Positions 8,960 to 16,471 of a stretch of 64,000 nt of DNA are shown here, one piece after another; within the stretch, counting starts at the first letter, position 1; each line of letters opens with the position of its first letter. The stretch covers positions 153,773-217,772 of the forward strand of contig CAWKMC010000021.1 of NCBI GenBank assembly GCA_963850535.1. Reading direction: 5' to 3'. The notes under the pieces are model-generated. The model worked only from the letters and a program-made list of their open reading frames with translations, was not told the DNA's origin and did not search any database. Made by a program: the position numbers and the translations under genes. The stretch is from JAMXLO01 sp963850535. Its GTDB lineage: Bacteria; Pseudomonadota; Alphaproteobacteria; Acetobacterales; Acetobacteraceae.

Positions 8960-9754
8960 ATGTCGAAGACCTATCAGACCCTGCAGGTTGCAGAGCCGCA
9001 GCCACACACGCTGCTGGTGACGTTGAGCCGTCCCGAAGTCGCCAATGCGATGAACACGCAGATGGGACTGGACCTGCTCGATCTGTTCCATGCGATCGGC
9101 GGGGCGCCGAACGAGCGGCGCTGCATTGTACTCACCGGATCGGGCGCGCGTGCGTTCTGCGCCGGCGGCGACCTTAAAGAGCGCAACGGCATGACCGATC
9201 CACAGTGGCAGGACCAGCACCTGATCTTCGAGCGCGCCATTCGTGCGATCATCCATTGCCCAGTGCCGATCATTGCGGCGGTGAATGGTGCGGCCTATGC
9301 CGGCGGGATGGAGATCTCGCTATGCGCCGACTTCATCTACGCAGCCGAACACGCGCGCTTCGCGCTGACCGAGGTGACGCTGGGGATCATGCCGGGCGCC
9401 GGCGGCACGCAGACCTTGCCGCGTGCCGTTGGTGCGCGGCGGGCGAAGGAGATCCTGCTGACCGGGCGGCCGTTCTCGGCGGAGCAGGCGTTCGAGTGGG
9501 GCATGGTGAACCGGATCTGCAAGGCCGAAACATTGCTGGTTGAAGCGCTAGAGACGGCGGCTACGATCGCTGGCAACGCGCCGATCTCGACCCGGCAAAT
9601 CAAACAGTCGGTGAATTACGGGCTGAACATGGACCTGGCCAGCGGGATGATGTTCGAGATCGAGGCGTATAACCGCATGGTGCCCACTGAGGACCGCCAC
9701 GAAGGCATTCGCGCATTCAACGAAAAGCGCAAGCCGGTATTCCAGGGGCGCTGA
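8960..9754 (+). CDS. Enoyl-CoA hydratase/isomerase (crotonase) family protein
   Basis: A 264-residue crotonase-fold enzyme. The oxyanion-hole segment FCAGGDLKE (residues 67-75) and NGAAYAGGMEISLCAD are intact. Both glutamates that activate water in true enoyl-CoA hydratases are conserved at residues 118 and 138 (MEISL and LTEVTLG), with the expected spacing of 20, and MPGAGGTQTLPR follows. It probably hydrates an enoyl-CoA in acid or amino-acid degradation; the exact substrate is unknown. The MmgE/PrpD gene starts 12 bases later, so the two are likely co-transcribed. Confidence 0.93.
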   Translation: MSKTYQTLQVAEPQPHTLLVTLSRPEVANAMNTQMGLDLLDLFHAIGGAPNERRCIVLTGSGARAFCAGGDLKERNGMTDPQWQDQHLIFERAIRAIIHCPVPIIAAVNGAAYAGGMEISLCADFIYAAEHARFALTEVTLGIMPGAGGTQTLPRAVGARRAKEILLTGRPFSAEQAFEWGMVNRICKAETLLVEALETAATIAGNAPISTRQIKQSVNYGLNMDLASGMMFEIEAYNRMVPTEDRHEGIRAFNEKRKPVFQGR

Positions 9755-9766
9755 GGAGCAAGCGAC

Positions 9767-11137
9767 ATGAACGTGATCAGCGATATCGGTGCGCAGAACC
9801 TGACGCGGACGCTGGCCGAGCAGGCGCGGACGCTGCGCTATGAGGACATGCCGGAGGACGTACGCCAGCTCGCGCGGCAGTGCCTGTTGGATTATCTCGC
9901 CTGCACGCTGGCGGGTGCCAAGGAAGAGCTGACCGAAATCCTGCTGGCCGAGATGCTGGTGCATGGCGGCACGCCGGCCGCGACGATCATCGGGCATGCG
10001 GAACGCTTGCCTGCTCTGTCGGCGGCGCTGGTCAACGGTGCCGCATCGCATGCGCTGGATTTCGATGATGTCAACATGGCGATGACGGGGCACCCTTCGG
10101 TGGTGCTGCTGTCGGCACTGCTCCCGCTGGCGGAGGAGCGCGGCAGTGCGGCGCGTGACGTGCTGGCAGCGTTTGTCGCAGGGTACGAGTTGCAGTGCCG
10201 GCTGGGACAGCTGCTCGCGCCGGGGCATTACAATGTGCTTGGCTTCCATGCGACAGGCACTCTCGGCAGCTTCGGTGCGGCGGCGGCGTGCGCTCACCTC
10301 TTGGGCTTGAACGCTGAACAGTTCGCCACCGCGCTAGGTGTCGCGGGCACACAGGCGGCGGGCTTGAAGTCGATGTTCGGCACGATGTGCAAGCCGCTGC
10401 ATGCAGGCAAGGCGGCGCAGAACGGATTGCTAGCCTCACGCCTGGTGCAGCGCGGCTTTACCAGCCGCGATGACGTGCTGGAGTGCGCGCAGGGCTTTGC
10501 TCGGACGCACAGTCCGGACTTCAATCCGAGCGCTGCTTTGGCCGAACCATCGGGTGGCTTCCATATCCGCAACAACCTCTTCAAGTATCATGCGGCATGC
10601 TACATGACCCATGCGCCGATCGAGGCCGCGCGCAAGCTTCGCGAACAGCTCGCGCTCAAGCCAGAGCAGATTGCGCGGATCAAGCTGAGTCTGGACGAGA
10701 CATGCGATCGCGTATGCAACATCCTGGCCCCGCGCACCGGGCTGGAAGCGAAGTTCAGCCTGCGCCTGACCACGGCGATGGCGCTGGCCGGCGTGGATAC
10801 CGGGGGGCTCGGCAGCTATTCAGTGCAAACGGCTGCTGACCCGACCTTGATTGCGCTGCGCGACAAGGTGGAGTTCGATTTCCAGACGGGTCGGCCTAAT
10901 ACGATCGCCGAGTTGGAAGTCGGGCTAACGGATGGGCGCACCGTGGCGGCGTCGCACAACTCAGGCATCCCGGCCAGCGATTTCGATGAGCAAGGGCGAC
11001 GGTTGGCGGAGAAGTTCATGGCGCTCGCTTCGCCGGTGATCGGCGAAGCCAAGGCGCGCGATCTCGTCGTGGAGATCAGCGAGCTGAGACCTGGGGATAA
11101 GTTGCAGCGCATCTTGCAGCTCTGCGCTGCCAGCTAG
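9767..11137 (+). CDS. MmgE/PrpD family protein
   Basis: A 456-residue protein with the MmgE/PrpD layout: an N-terminal helical domain with ARQCLLDYLACTLAGA and HALDFDDVN (residues about 96-104), a central helical segment with LLAPGHYNVLGFHATGTLG, MCKPLHAGKAAQNG, and a C-terminal alpha/beta lid. The family includes 2-methylcitrate dehydratase (PrpD) and aconitate decarboxylase-like enzymes. The HALDFDD motif and the CKPLHAG Lys/His region are present. Without prpB/prpC nearby I cannot assign the methylcitrate cycle. It may act on a tricarboxylic or dicarboxylic acid, with the upstream hydratase in one pathway. Good ribosome binding site (gaggagcaagcgacATG). Confidence 0.92.
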   Translation: MNVISDIGAQNLTRTLAEQARTLRYEDMPEDVRQLARQCLLDYLACTLAGAKEELTEILLAEMLVHGGTPAATIIGHAERLPALSAALVNGAASHALDFDDVNMAMTGHPSVVLLSALLPLAEERGSAARDVLAAFVAGYELQCRLGQLLAPGHYNVLGFHATGTLGSFGAAAACAHLLGLNAEQFATALGVAGTQAAGLKSMFGTMCKPLHAGKAAQNGLLASRLVQRGFTSRDDVLECAQGFARTHSPDFNPSAALAEPSGGFHIRNNLFKYHAACYMTHAPIEAARKLREQLALKPEQIARIKLSLDETCDRVCNILAPRTGLEAKFSLRLTTAMALAGVDTGGLGSYSVQTAADPTLIALRDKVEFDFQTGRPNTIAELEVGLTDGRTVAASHNSGIPASDFDEQGRRLAEKFMALASPVIGEAKARDLVVEISELRPGDKLQRILQLCAAS

Positions 11138-11152
11138 GGCGTCCTTTCGCCG

Positions 11153-11182
11153 CAGATGGCCGCGCCGTGGCCCGGCCATCTG
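11153..11182. terminator. Hairpin between convergent genes, possible bidirectional terminator
   Basis: A perfect 9-bp stem (cagatggcc at 11153-11161, ggccatctg at 11174-11182) with a 12-base loop lies between the ends of the convergent MmgE/PrpD gene and the minus-strand lipoprotein gene. T tracts are lacking on both sides. Confidence 0.42.
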
Positions 11183-11213
11183 ACGGTGCCCATCTACCTT
11201 GGCGCCAAGGTGC

Positions 11214-11652
11214 TCACTGACTCGGAGGCGGCGGCGCCGACCAACCAACCATGATCCCCTGGCAGTTCACGTTTGGACCACTGATATTGGCGACCAGATA
11301 GCCATCGCTGCGGACTGTTCCGCTGATATCGGCGGTTCGATGCTGGCCACCTAGTTCCTCCGCAGTCATCTGGAACGTTCTGGCTTGCGGGTTGATGGTA
11401 CCACTGGCATGCGCCATCGACTGCCAATTATTCCAGGCGACCATGCCGTCGAGCATATTGTCCGGTGTCAGTCACAACATGCCAATCCAAGCCAGGGCAT
11501 CCTGACTGCGCCGATGAATGGAAGGTGTATATGCGTCCCGGCGGCAACTGCTGCATTGCCGCTGCGGCAGCGGGCGGCGGCGGCGGTTTAGGCGTGCAGG
11601 CCGCGGCACCGACCGCGAGCGCGCCAAGGCCCACATATTTGGCCAATGTCAT
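11214..11652 (-). CDS. Lipoprotein paralog of the 7862-8269 protein, frameshifted
   Basis: The start is ATG 11652 behind ggagggaagggg. The N-terminus is a lipoprotein signal (GALAVGAAAC, lipobox Cys about residue 17) followed by a Pro/Ala linker (PPPPPAAAAA). The rest follows the 7862-8269 protein closely: PPGRIYTFHS, GCPGLDWHVVTD, then after a frame break near 11455-11470 LDGMVAWNNWQSM, ARTFQMTAEELGGQHRTADI and NCQGIMVGW. Both Cys are conserved. So one copy is a lipoprotein and the other a soluble exported form. The single frame change may be a sequence error; otherwise this copy is a pseudogene. Confidence 0.72.
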
Positions 11653-11838
11653 TTGCTGCGTCCCCTTCCCTCCAGAGAATTTATTCTTTCCCGCAATCTG
11701 CTGGCACCGGCAACACCTCGACGGTGTCATCATAGGAGATTGCGCACATCTTGGTCACGGTGTTGTCGGCAGATCACACTCCGCAAGGAACGACCAGCAA
11801 AGCGAAAGGCATGTAACACCCTTACATTTCGTTACAAT

Positions 11839-12741
11839 TCATCCAAAGGTTACGAAGATCTCCTCCAGCGCCTTCAGCTGACCGCCCGAGGCCGAAGAGG
11901 GAACAATGACCGGCGTGTGAACGCCGGACGCCTGCCATGCCTCGACGCCTTCGCGGACCCGCGCTGCGGGACCGAACAGCGCGACATCGGCCAGCCAGCG
12001 ATCTGTCAGGAAGCGCGGCACATCGTCGCGGCGGTTCTCTGTAATGGCACTCTCAATCGCGGACATCTCTTCGACGAAGCCGGCCTCCTTCCAGTAGTTT
12101 CGATAATTCGGCAGGAACGCGTAATGAATGAGGTTTTTGCGGCAGACCGCCATTGCCGCTTCTACATCGTCGCTGATGCAGGTCGGCAGCATGTTGCCGA
12201 TGAAGAACGCAGGGTCGTCGCGCTTCGCTGCAGGCAGTGCCGCTAGCGATGCTGCCATGTGCGAACGGGCAGCATTTGCGAATACCACACCCTGAGAGAT
12301 TTCGCCGGCGAGCGCCACCATCTTCTGTCGCAGCGCGGCGATGATGATCGGTGGGAACTCGCCGACGCCTTCGACGGCGCGCAGTCTTTCGACAAAGGCG
12401 CGCGTGTCGCCGAGTGGCTTGCCGACAGTCACGCCCATTCGCTGGTGGCCTGGTGCATGTGCGACACCGATGCCGAGGCGGAAGCGGCCGCCAGAGGCCT
12501 CGTGCATGAAGGCGGCGCTCTGCGCGAAGTCCAGCACGGTGCGGGCATAGATCGGCGCGATCGCGGTGCCGAACGGGATGCGGTCGGTGTTCCAGCACAT
12601 CGCCTCACACTGCGACATGTTGCCGTACATGCTGGGCGTGTAGATACCAGCGTAGCCGCGACGTTCGATGTCGCGGGCGATTTCGAGGGTGAGGCGGCGG
12701 CGGCCGGGTACTGCGACGAGGGAAATTGCTGGCAGGGGCAT
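11839..12741 (-). CDS. LLM-class (luciferase-like, probably F420- or flavin-dependent) oxidoreductase
   Basis: A 300-residue luciferase-like (beta/alpha)8 protein: IARDIERRGYAGIYTPSM near the start, GTAIAPIYARTVLDFAQSAAFMHEASGGRFRLGIGVAH (residues about 58-95), and a C-terminal SGVHTPVIVPSS. The ASGGRFRLGIG segment is the usual cofactor-site motif of F420-dependent LLM enzymes. It is divergent from the VOC gene at 12827, with about 85 bases between, which must hold both promoters. The substrate is unknown; the neighbourhood suggests catabolism of an organic acid or aromatic compound. Confidence 0.86.
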   Translation of the reverse strand: MPLPAISLVAVPGRRRLTLEIARDIERRGYAGIYTPSMYGNMSQCEAMCWNTDRIPFGTAIAPIYARTVLDFAQSAAFMHEASGGRFRLGIGVAHAPGHQRMGVTVGKPLGDTRAFVERLRAVEGVGEFPPIIIAALRQKMVALAGEISQGVVFANAARSHMAASLAALPAAKRDDPAFFIGNMLPTCISDDVEAAMAVCRKNLIHYAFLPNYRNYWKEAGFVEEMSAIESAITENRRDDVPRFLTDRWLADVALFGPAARVREGVEAWQASGVHTPVIVPSSASGGQLKALEEIFVTFG

Positions 12742-12826
12742 GGCGGTTCACCTGGGTGGTAGCAACGATCAGCTTGCGAGCCGACGGTCCGAAGGGCAAG
12801 CTGCGAGCGACTGAATGGAGGATGAC

Positions 12827-13402
12827 ATGGCTGTCGCTGAAGCCGTCCAGGATAAGCAGAAGCTGCTCGCCGAACCGCCGCAGCGTCTACACCATCACGC
12901 GTATGTCGTGCGCGATCAGGAAGTGAACCGGCAGTTCTTCGAGGAGCTGCTGGGCATTCCCCTGGTCGCCACCTGGTGCGAGAAGCACCACAATGCGCAG
13001 CTCGGCCGCGAGGTGGCGATGTGCCACACCTTCTTCGGCATGGGTGATGGCGGTGCGCTGGCGTTCTTCTCGTTTGCCGATCCCGAAATCTATAAGCTGA
13101 TTATCGCGGAGAAGCCGCCGGTGATCGGCAGCTTCGACCACGTGGCGTTCAAAGTGTCCGATCGTACCTATGGCGAGATCGTCGATCGGCTGCAGCAGGC
13201 GGGGGAAAAATTCCGCGAGAACGACCACGGGTATTGCAAGTCGGTGTATGCGACATCGCCAGACGGGTTAATTGTTGAATTCACTGTCGATCCGCCGGGC
13301 GTAGAGCAGATCGACGCTATCCGACGTGCGGATGCGCATTCGGAGTTGGCACGCTGGATGGCAGGCGATCACCGCACCAACAACGACCTGCGACCGCACT
13401 AG
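12827..13402 (+). CDS. VOC superfamily (glyoxalase/extradiol dioxygenase fold) protein
   Basis: Two beta-alpha-beta-beta-beta modules typical of VOC proteins: LHHHAYVVRDQEVNRQFFEELLGIPLVATW near the start, and FDHVAFKVSDRTYGEIVDRLQQAG plus SVYATSPDGLIVEFTVDP in the second half. The His of HHHAYV, the His of FDHVAF and the Glu of VEFTVDP are the expected metal ligands. I prefer ATG 12827 over ATG 12815, because the ggagga at 12817-12822 sits at ribosome-binding distance from the former. It may be a dioxygenase, isomerase or lyase; sequence alone does not decide. Confidence 0.86.
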   Translation: MAVAEAVQDKQKLLAEPPQRLHHHAYVVRDQEVNRQFFEELLGIPLVATWCEKHHNAQLGREVAMCHTFFGMGDGGALAFFSFADPEIYKLIIAEKPPVIGSFDHVAFKVSDRTYGEIVDRLQQAGEKFRENDHGYCKSVYATSPDGLIVEFTVDPPGVEQIDAIRRADAHSELARWMAGDHRTNNDLRPH

Positions 13403-13408
13403 ATACGG

Positions 13409-14120
13409 ATGGCGCCGCGCACGCTCAAAGTCGGTGCGGCGTTGCCGGATCCGCCGTTCGAGTTGATGGATGGCAATGGTCCGACTGGGTTCGACATTGC
13501 GCTCATGCAGCGGATCGCCCGACACCTTGGCCGCGAATGGCAGCTGGCGCGCTACGAAGGAGCCGACTTCAACGGCATCTTCGCCGGTCTTGATAGCGGA
13601 GCCTATGACTGCATCGCCTCCGGTACGACCATCACGTCCGAGCGCGAGCAGGTCGTGGATTTCTGCCAGCCTTACGTTCTCTCTGGTCAATCGTTGGTTG
13701 TCGATGCAGTCCGGCTGCCAAACGTGCGTGGTATCGACGACCTCAACGGTCTGACCATTGGGGTGCAGCGGGGCAATACGAGCCAGCCTGTGGCTGACCG
13801 GTTGGTGGCTGAGCACCGTGCGGCGCGCGTGCGGGTTTATGCCTACGACGAGATCGAAATGGCTCTGGCGGACCTGACGACCGGCGGGTGCGACGTCTTC
13901 ATGAAACTGGCACCGGTCACGGCATGGTTCGTACCGAGACAGGCCTCGCCTTAAAGTCGTTGCGACCGGCATCACGCGCGAGCGCCTCGCCATATGCGTA
14001 CGCAAAGGCGATACAGCGCTGAGGACCGCCATAGACAGTGCACAGGCAACCCTTGTCAGGGACGGCATATTACCCGCCCTGATCAATAAATGGCTCGGAA
14101 CGGCGGCCACGCCGCCATAA
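13409..14120 (+). CDS. Family 3 solute-binding-type protein without a visible signal peptide, one frameshift
   Basis: SBP_bac_3 (amino-acid-binding) fold: LKVGAALPDPPFELMDGNGPTGFDIALMQRI at the start, DGIFAGLDSGAYDCIASGTTIT-like core (FNGIFAGL, YDCIASGTTITSER), VDFCQPYVLSGQSL, LNGLTIGVQRGNT. Near 13935 the frame changes and the C-terminal lobe (RLKVVATGITRERLAICVRKGD...LINKWLG) runs to a TAA at 14118-14120. The family normally has a signal peptide, but the reading frame begins directly at the mature domain, and no permease or ATPase is adjacent. It could be a cytosolic ligand-binding protein, an enzyme-like relative (the cyclohexadienyl dehydratase branch has the same fold), or the start may be lost to another indel. 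Confidence 0.78.
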
Positions 14121-14148
14121 GGGCAGCGCCGGCCGCCTTCTAAGAAGG

Positions 14149-14646
14149 CTACGCGCCCCAGATCCGCACCAACGGTCCGTTGTTCCCTAACACCGGGTCG
14201 GCCGCGGGCATGCTCACCTCGGCCACGTTGTGCACAACTTCGTCGTGTTCGTCCGGGTTGCCGCGGCGTAGGTCACGCTGTTCGCTGTTGTCCGGATAGG
14301 CGCCGACGATCAGCAGGTCATCGGTCTTGCTCTGGCGGCAATGGCCGACGCCCGCGGGGATCACCACCACGTCGCCGGCGCTCACCTCCAGCACTTGGCC
14401 GGACGGGCCTCCGAACAGCACTTTGCCGGAGCCACTCGCGACGCCAAGCACCTCGTGTGCGTCGCTGTGGAAGTGGTGAAACGGATGCACCGAGTCACGC
14501 CACGCGGCAGGCCAGCGGTTGGCCGTGAAGATGCGCTCGATTTCGGCAGGATCGGGCGGTACGGCTTGGCGGTACACCAACAAAGGCAGCTTCGAATTAG
14601 GGACGGCACCGTCGTCGGTGAACGTGAACGTTTGCGGTTCTGCCAT
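14149..14646 (-). CDS. Cupin domain protein
   Basis: A 165-residue single-domain cupin. First motif: HHFHSDAHEVLGVASGSGKVLFGG (His, His and Glu metal ligands, residues about 57-70). Second motif: SAGDVVVIPAGVGHC with the fourth His. Such small cupins bind a metal and may be isomerases or oxygenases of sugar or aromatic acids. Strong ribosome binding site (ggaggaattccgATG). It is convergent with the solute-binding protein gene and stands upstream of the exonuclease gene on the same strand orientation. Confidence 0.88.
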   Translation of the reverse strand: MAEPQTFTFTDDGAVPNSKLPLLVYRQAVPPDPAEIERIFTANRWPAAWRDSVHPFHHFHSDAHEVLGVASGSGKVLFGGPSGQVLEVSAGDVVVIPAGVGHCRQSKTDDLLIVGAYPDNSEQRDLRRGNPDEHDEVVHNVAEVSMPAADPVLGNNGPLVRIWGA

Positions 14647-14700
14647 CGGAATTCCTCCGCTTGTCGTATGTTTTTGAATCTACGCTCTGGTTGTCCAGAC

Positions 14701-15744
14701 CTAACAAGATACAGCCGCCTCCTCAACCGCATCCTCCGCCTCGTCCTCCTCGCCATACCCCACGAGGCGCAGGGCACGGCCACGGATACCGCGGGCTGCG
14801 GCGGCGTGGATCAGCGCTTCTTCGCGGCCGTGCGTCACCCACACTTCTGGCGCGCCGACCTCGTCGATGGTGGCATTCAACTCGTCCCAATCGGCGTGAT
14901 CGGAGATCACCAGCGGCAACTCCACGCCGCGCGACTTGGCGCGCTGGCGTACGCGCATCCAGCCGGAGGCAATGGCAACGACCGGGTCCGCGAGCCGTCG
15001 TGCCCAGCGATCGGTAACGGCACTGGGTGGGGCCAGCACGATTGTGCCGACCAGTTCGCCTTTGGCGGCCGCTGTGGCGAGCCGCAAGTCGCCCAAGGGC
15101 ACGCCCAGCGTTTCATAGACTTGGCAGATCGAGGCGAGCGCACCATGCAGCCAGATCGGCCGGTCCCATCCGGCCTGCCGCAGCAGCGAGATGAGGCGCT
15201 GGCACTTGCCCAGCGCGTAGCAGCCGACCACGTGCGTCCGGTCGGCAAACAACGCAACGCTGTCCAGGAGCCTGGCAATCTCCTGGTCCGGCGGGGGATG
15301 GCGGAACACCGGCAAGGCGAAGGTGGCCTCGGTGATGAACACATCGCATGGCTGTGGGACGAAGCCGGCGCAGGTTGGGTCGGCAGTGCGCTTGTAGTCG
15401 CCACTCACCACGACACGGCAGCCTCGATACTCCAACGCCACCTGTGCACTGCCCAGCACGTGTCCGGCCGGCTGCAGCCACACACGCACATCGTTGATGA
15501 CGAGCGTCTCGCCCCAGGCGAGCGGCTGCTGGGCCTCTCCTGCTCGCTCGCCGAGCCGTTCCCGCATCAGCAGCAGGGTCTCGGGGCTCGCCAGCACCGC
15601 GCCATGACCAGGGCGGGCGTGGTCGGAGTGGGCATGGGTAATAACCGCACGGTCGACCGGACGCATCGGATCGATGAAGAAGCCGGCGGGCTCACAGAAT
15701 AGTCCCTGTGGCAAAACGCGGAGCCAGTTAGAGGGCGGCAGCAT
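14701..15744 (-). CDS. Ligase-associated DNA exonuclease (metallo-beta-lactamase / beta-CASP-like fold)
   Basis: A 347-residue protein from ATG 15744 that matches the ligase-associated DNA-damage-response exonuclease family: WLRVLPQGLFCEPAGFFIDP at the start, VDRAVITHAHSDHARPGH (the HxHxDH metal site), AGHVLGSAQVAL, VVSGDYKRTADPTC and ISDHADWDEL. Homologues are manganese-dependent nucleases encoded beside an ATP-dependent ligase, an Lhr-Core helicase and a PdeM phosphoesterase. Here the helicase and PdeM genes follow on the opposite strand, but no ligase gene is present. A longer frame up to 15801 exists; the family N-terminus favours 15744. Confidence 0.9.
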   Translation of the reverse strand: MLPPSNWLRVLPQGLFCEPAGFFIDPMRPVDRAVITHAHSDHARPGHGAVLASPETLLLMRERLGERAGEAQQPLAWGETLVINDVRVWLQPAGHVLGSAQVALEYRGCRVVVSGDYKRTADPTCAGFVPQPCDVFITEATFALPVFRHPPPDQEIARLLDSVALFADRTHVVGCYALGKCQRLISLLRQAGWDRPIWLHGALASICQVYETLGVPLGDLRLATAAAKGELVGTIVLAPPSAVTDRWARRLADPVVAIASGWMRVRQRAKSRGVELPLVISDHADWDELNATIDEVGAPEVWVTHGREEALIHAAAARGIRGRALRLVGYGEEDEAEDAVEEAAVSC

Positions 15745-15931
15745 TCGTAAAGTATCTGTACCGATCAACGTTAGGCTCCGATGGTTTAGGACCAATCTCA
15801 CCGACCGTCATCTTAGGGTCTGCTCGGTGCGAAGCCGCGGCGGCCCGGAACCCTCACGGCTCTGCGGTCAACGGCCGCACCAGGGAGAGACCTGGGCAAG
15901 GGCTCCCAACCGCCCTTAATATGCTGAGGCA

Positions 15932-16198
15932 ATGACCATGCAAGGACACTCGATCGTCGCCAACTGCAAGCCTAGATGCTTGGGATGGTTTCTGTCGGTC
16001 ATTGCAATTGGCATGTTGCTGGAGGGGTGCGCGGTAAGCGAGCGCCCATCCAACGAGTACCTCGCTGCGCACGGCTACTGGTACCACGACGGAAATCACG
16101 AGGGCGGGTCGAGCGGGTCCGCCAGTCCGCAGGCTAGGTCCAACGCCATTCATGGCACCTGGCTGTGGCCACCGGCAGAAGTCGACATACCTGACTAA
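15932..16198 (+). CDS. Small putative lipoprotein
   Basis: An 88-residue product. A hydrophobic segment (GWFLSVIAIGMLLEG) ends in Cys at about residue 33 with a lipobox-like LEGC. The mature part is Gly/Ser/His/Tyr-rich (GYWYHDGNHEGGSSGSAS). No family recognised. It lies between the exonuclease and helicase genes, where a ligase gene often stands in related loci. Confidence 0.62.
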   Translation: MTMQGHSIVANCKPRCLGWFLSVIAIGMLLEGCAVSERPSNEYLAAHGYWYHDGNHEGGSSGSASPQARSNAIHGTWLWPPAEVDIPD

Positions 16199-16208
16199 GG
16201 GCGCCGGG

Positions 16209-16394
16209 TATCACGAAGGCGCTGTCGTGATACGGAGCCCTGCCGAGCCGCATCATTTGCTGTCAGGCAAAAGAAGGCCACGCCGGCTGGCGTGGCCAAG
16301 GTTCAGTAGGAATAGCGTTCAATACACAATCGCCACGAGTACATCACTTCACCCTGTCGTGAGCATCTCCAAACCCCTGGCCATTAGCGGGTTT
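16209..16394. other. Gene-free spacer with three hairpins before the helicase gene
   Basis: The 273 bases between 16198 and 16472 hold no credible gene. Visible are an 8-bp inverted repeat (tatcacga 16209-16216, tcgtgata 16225-16232), a perfect 9-bp GC stem with a 4-base loop (ggccacgcc 16276-16284, ggcgtggcc 16289-16297) that would have a T-rich flank on the minus strand, and a weaker aaaccc/gggttt stem (16371-16376, 16389-16394) followed by T residues on the plus strand. Confidence 0.45.
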
Positions 16395-16471
16395 TTCTCG
16401 CTCCACGCCGGAGGGCGACCGGCACCAGGTGGGGCTTCCGGCGGATCGCCGGACCCAATAGAACAGCCGGC

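Noticed and set aside
13268..14110. A 280-codon minus-strand open frame over the VOC and solute-binding genes
   Set aside because: The plus-strand proteins have clear family motifs, while this frame has none. It is a shadow.
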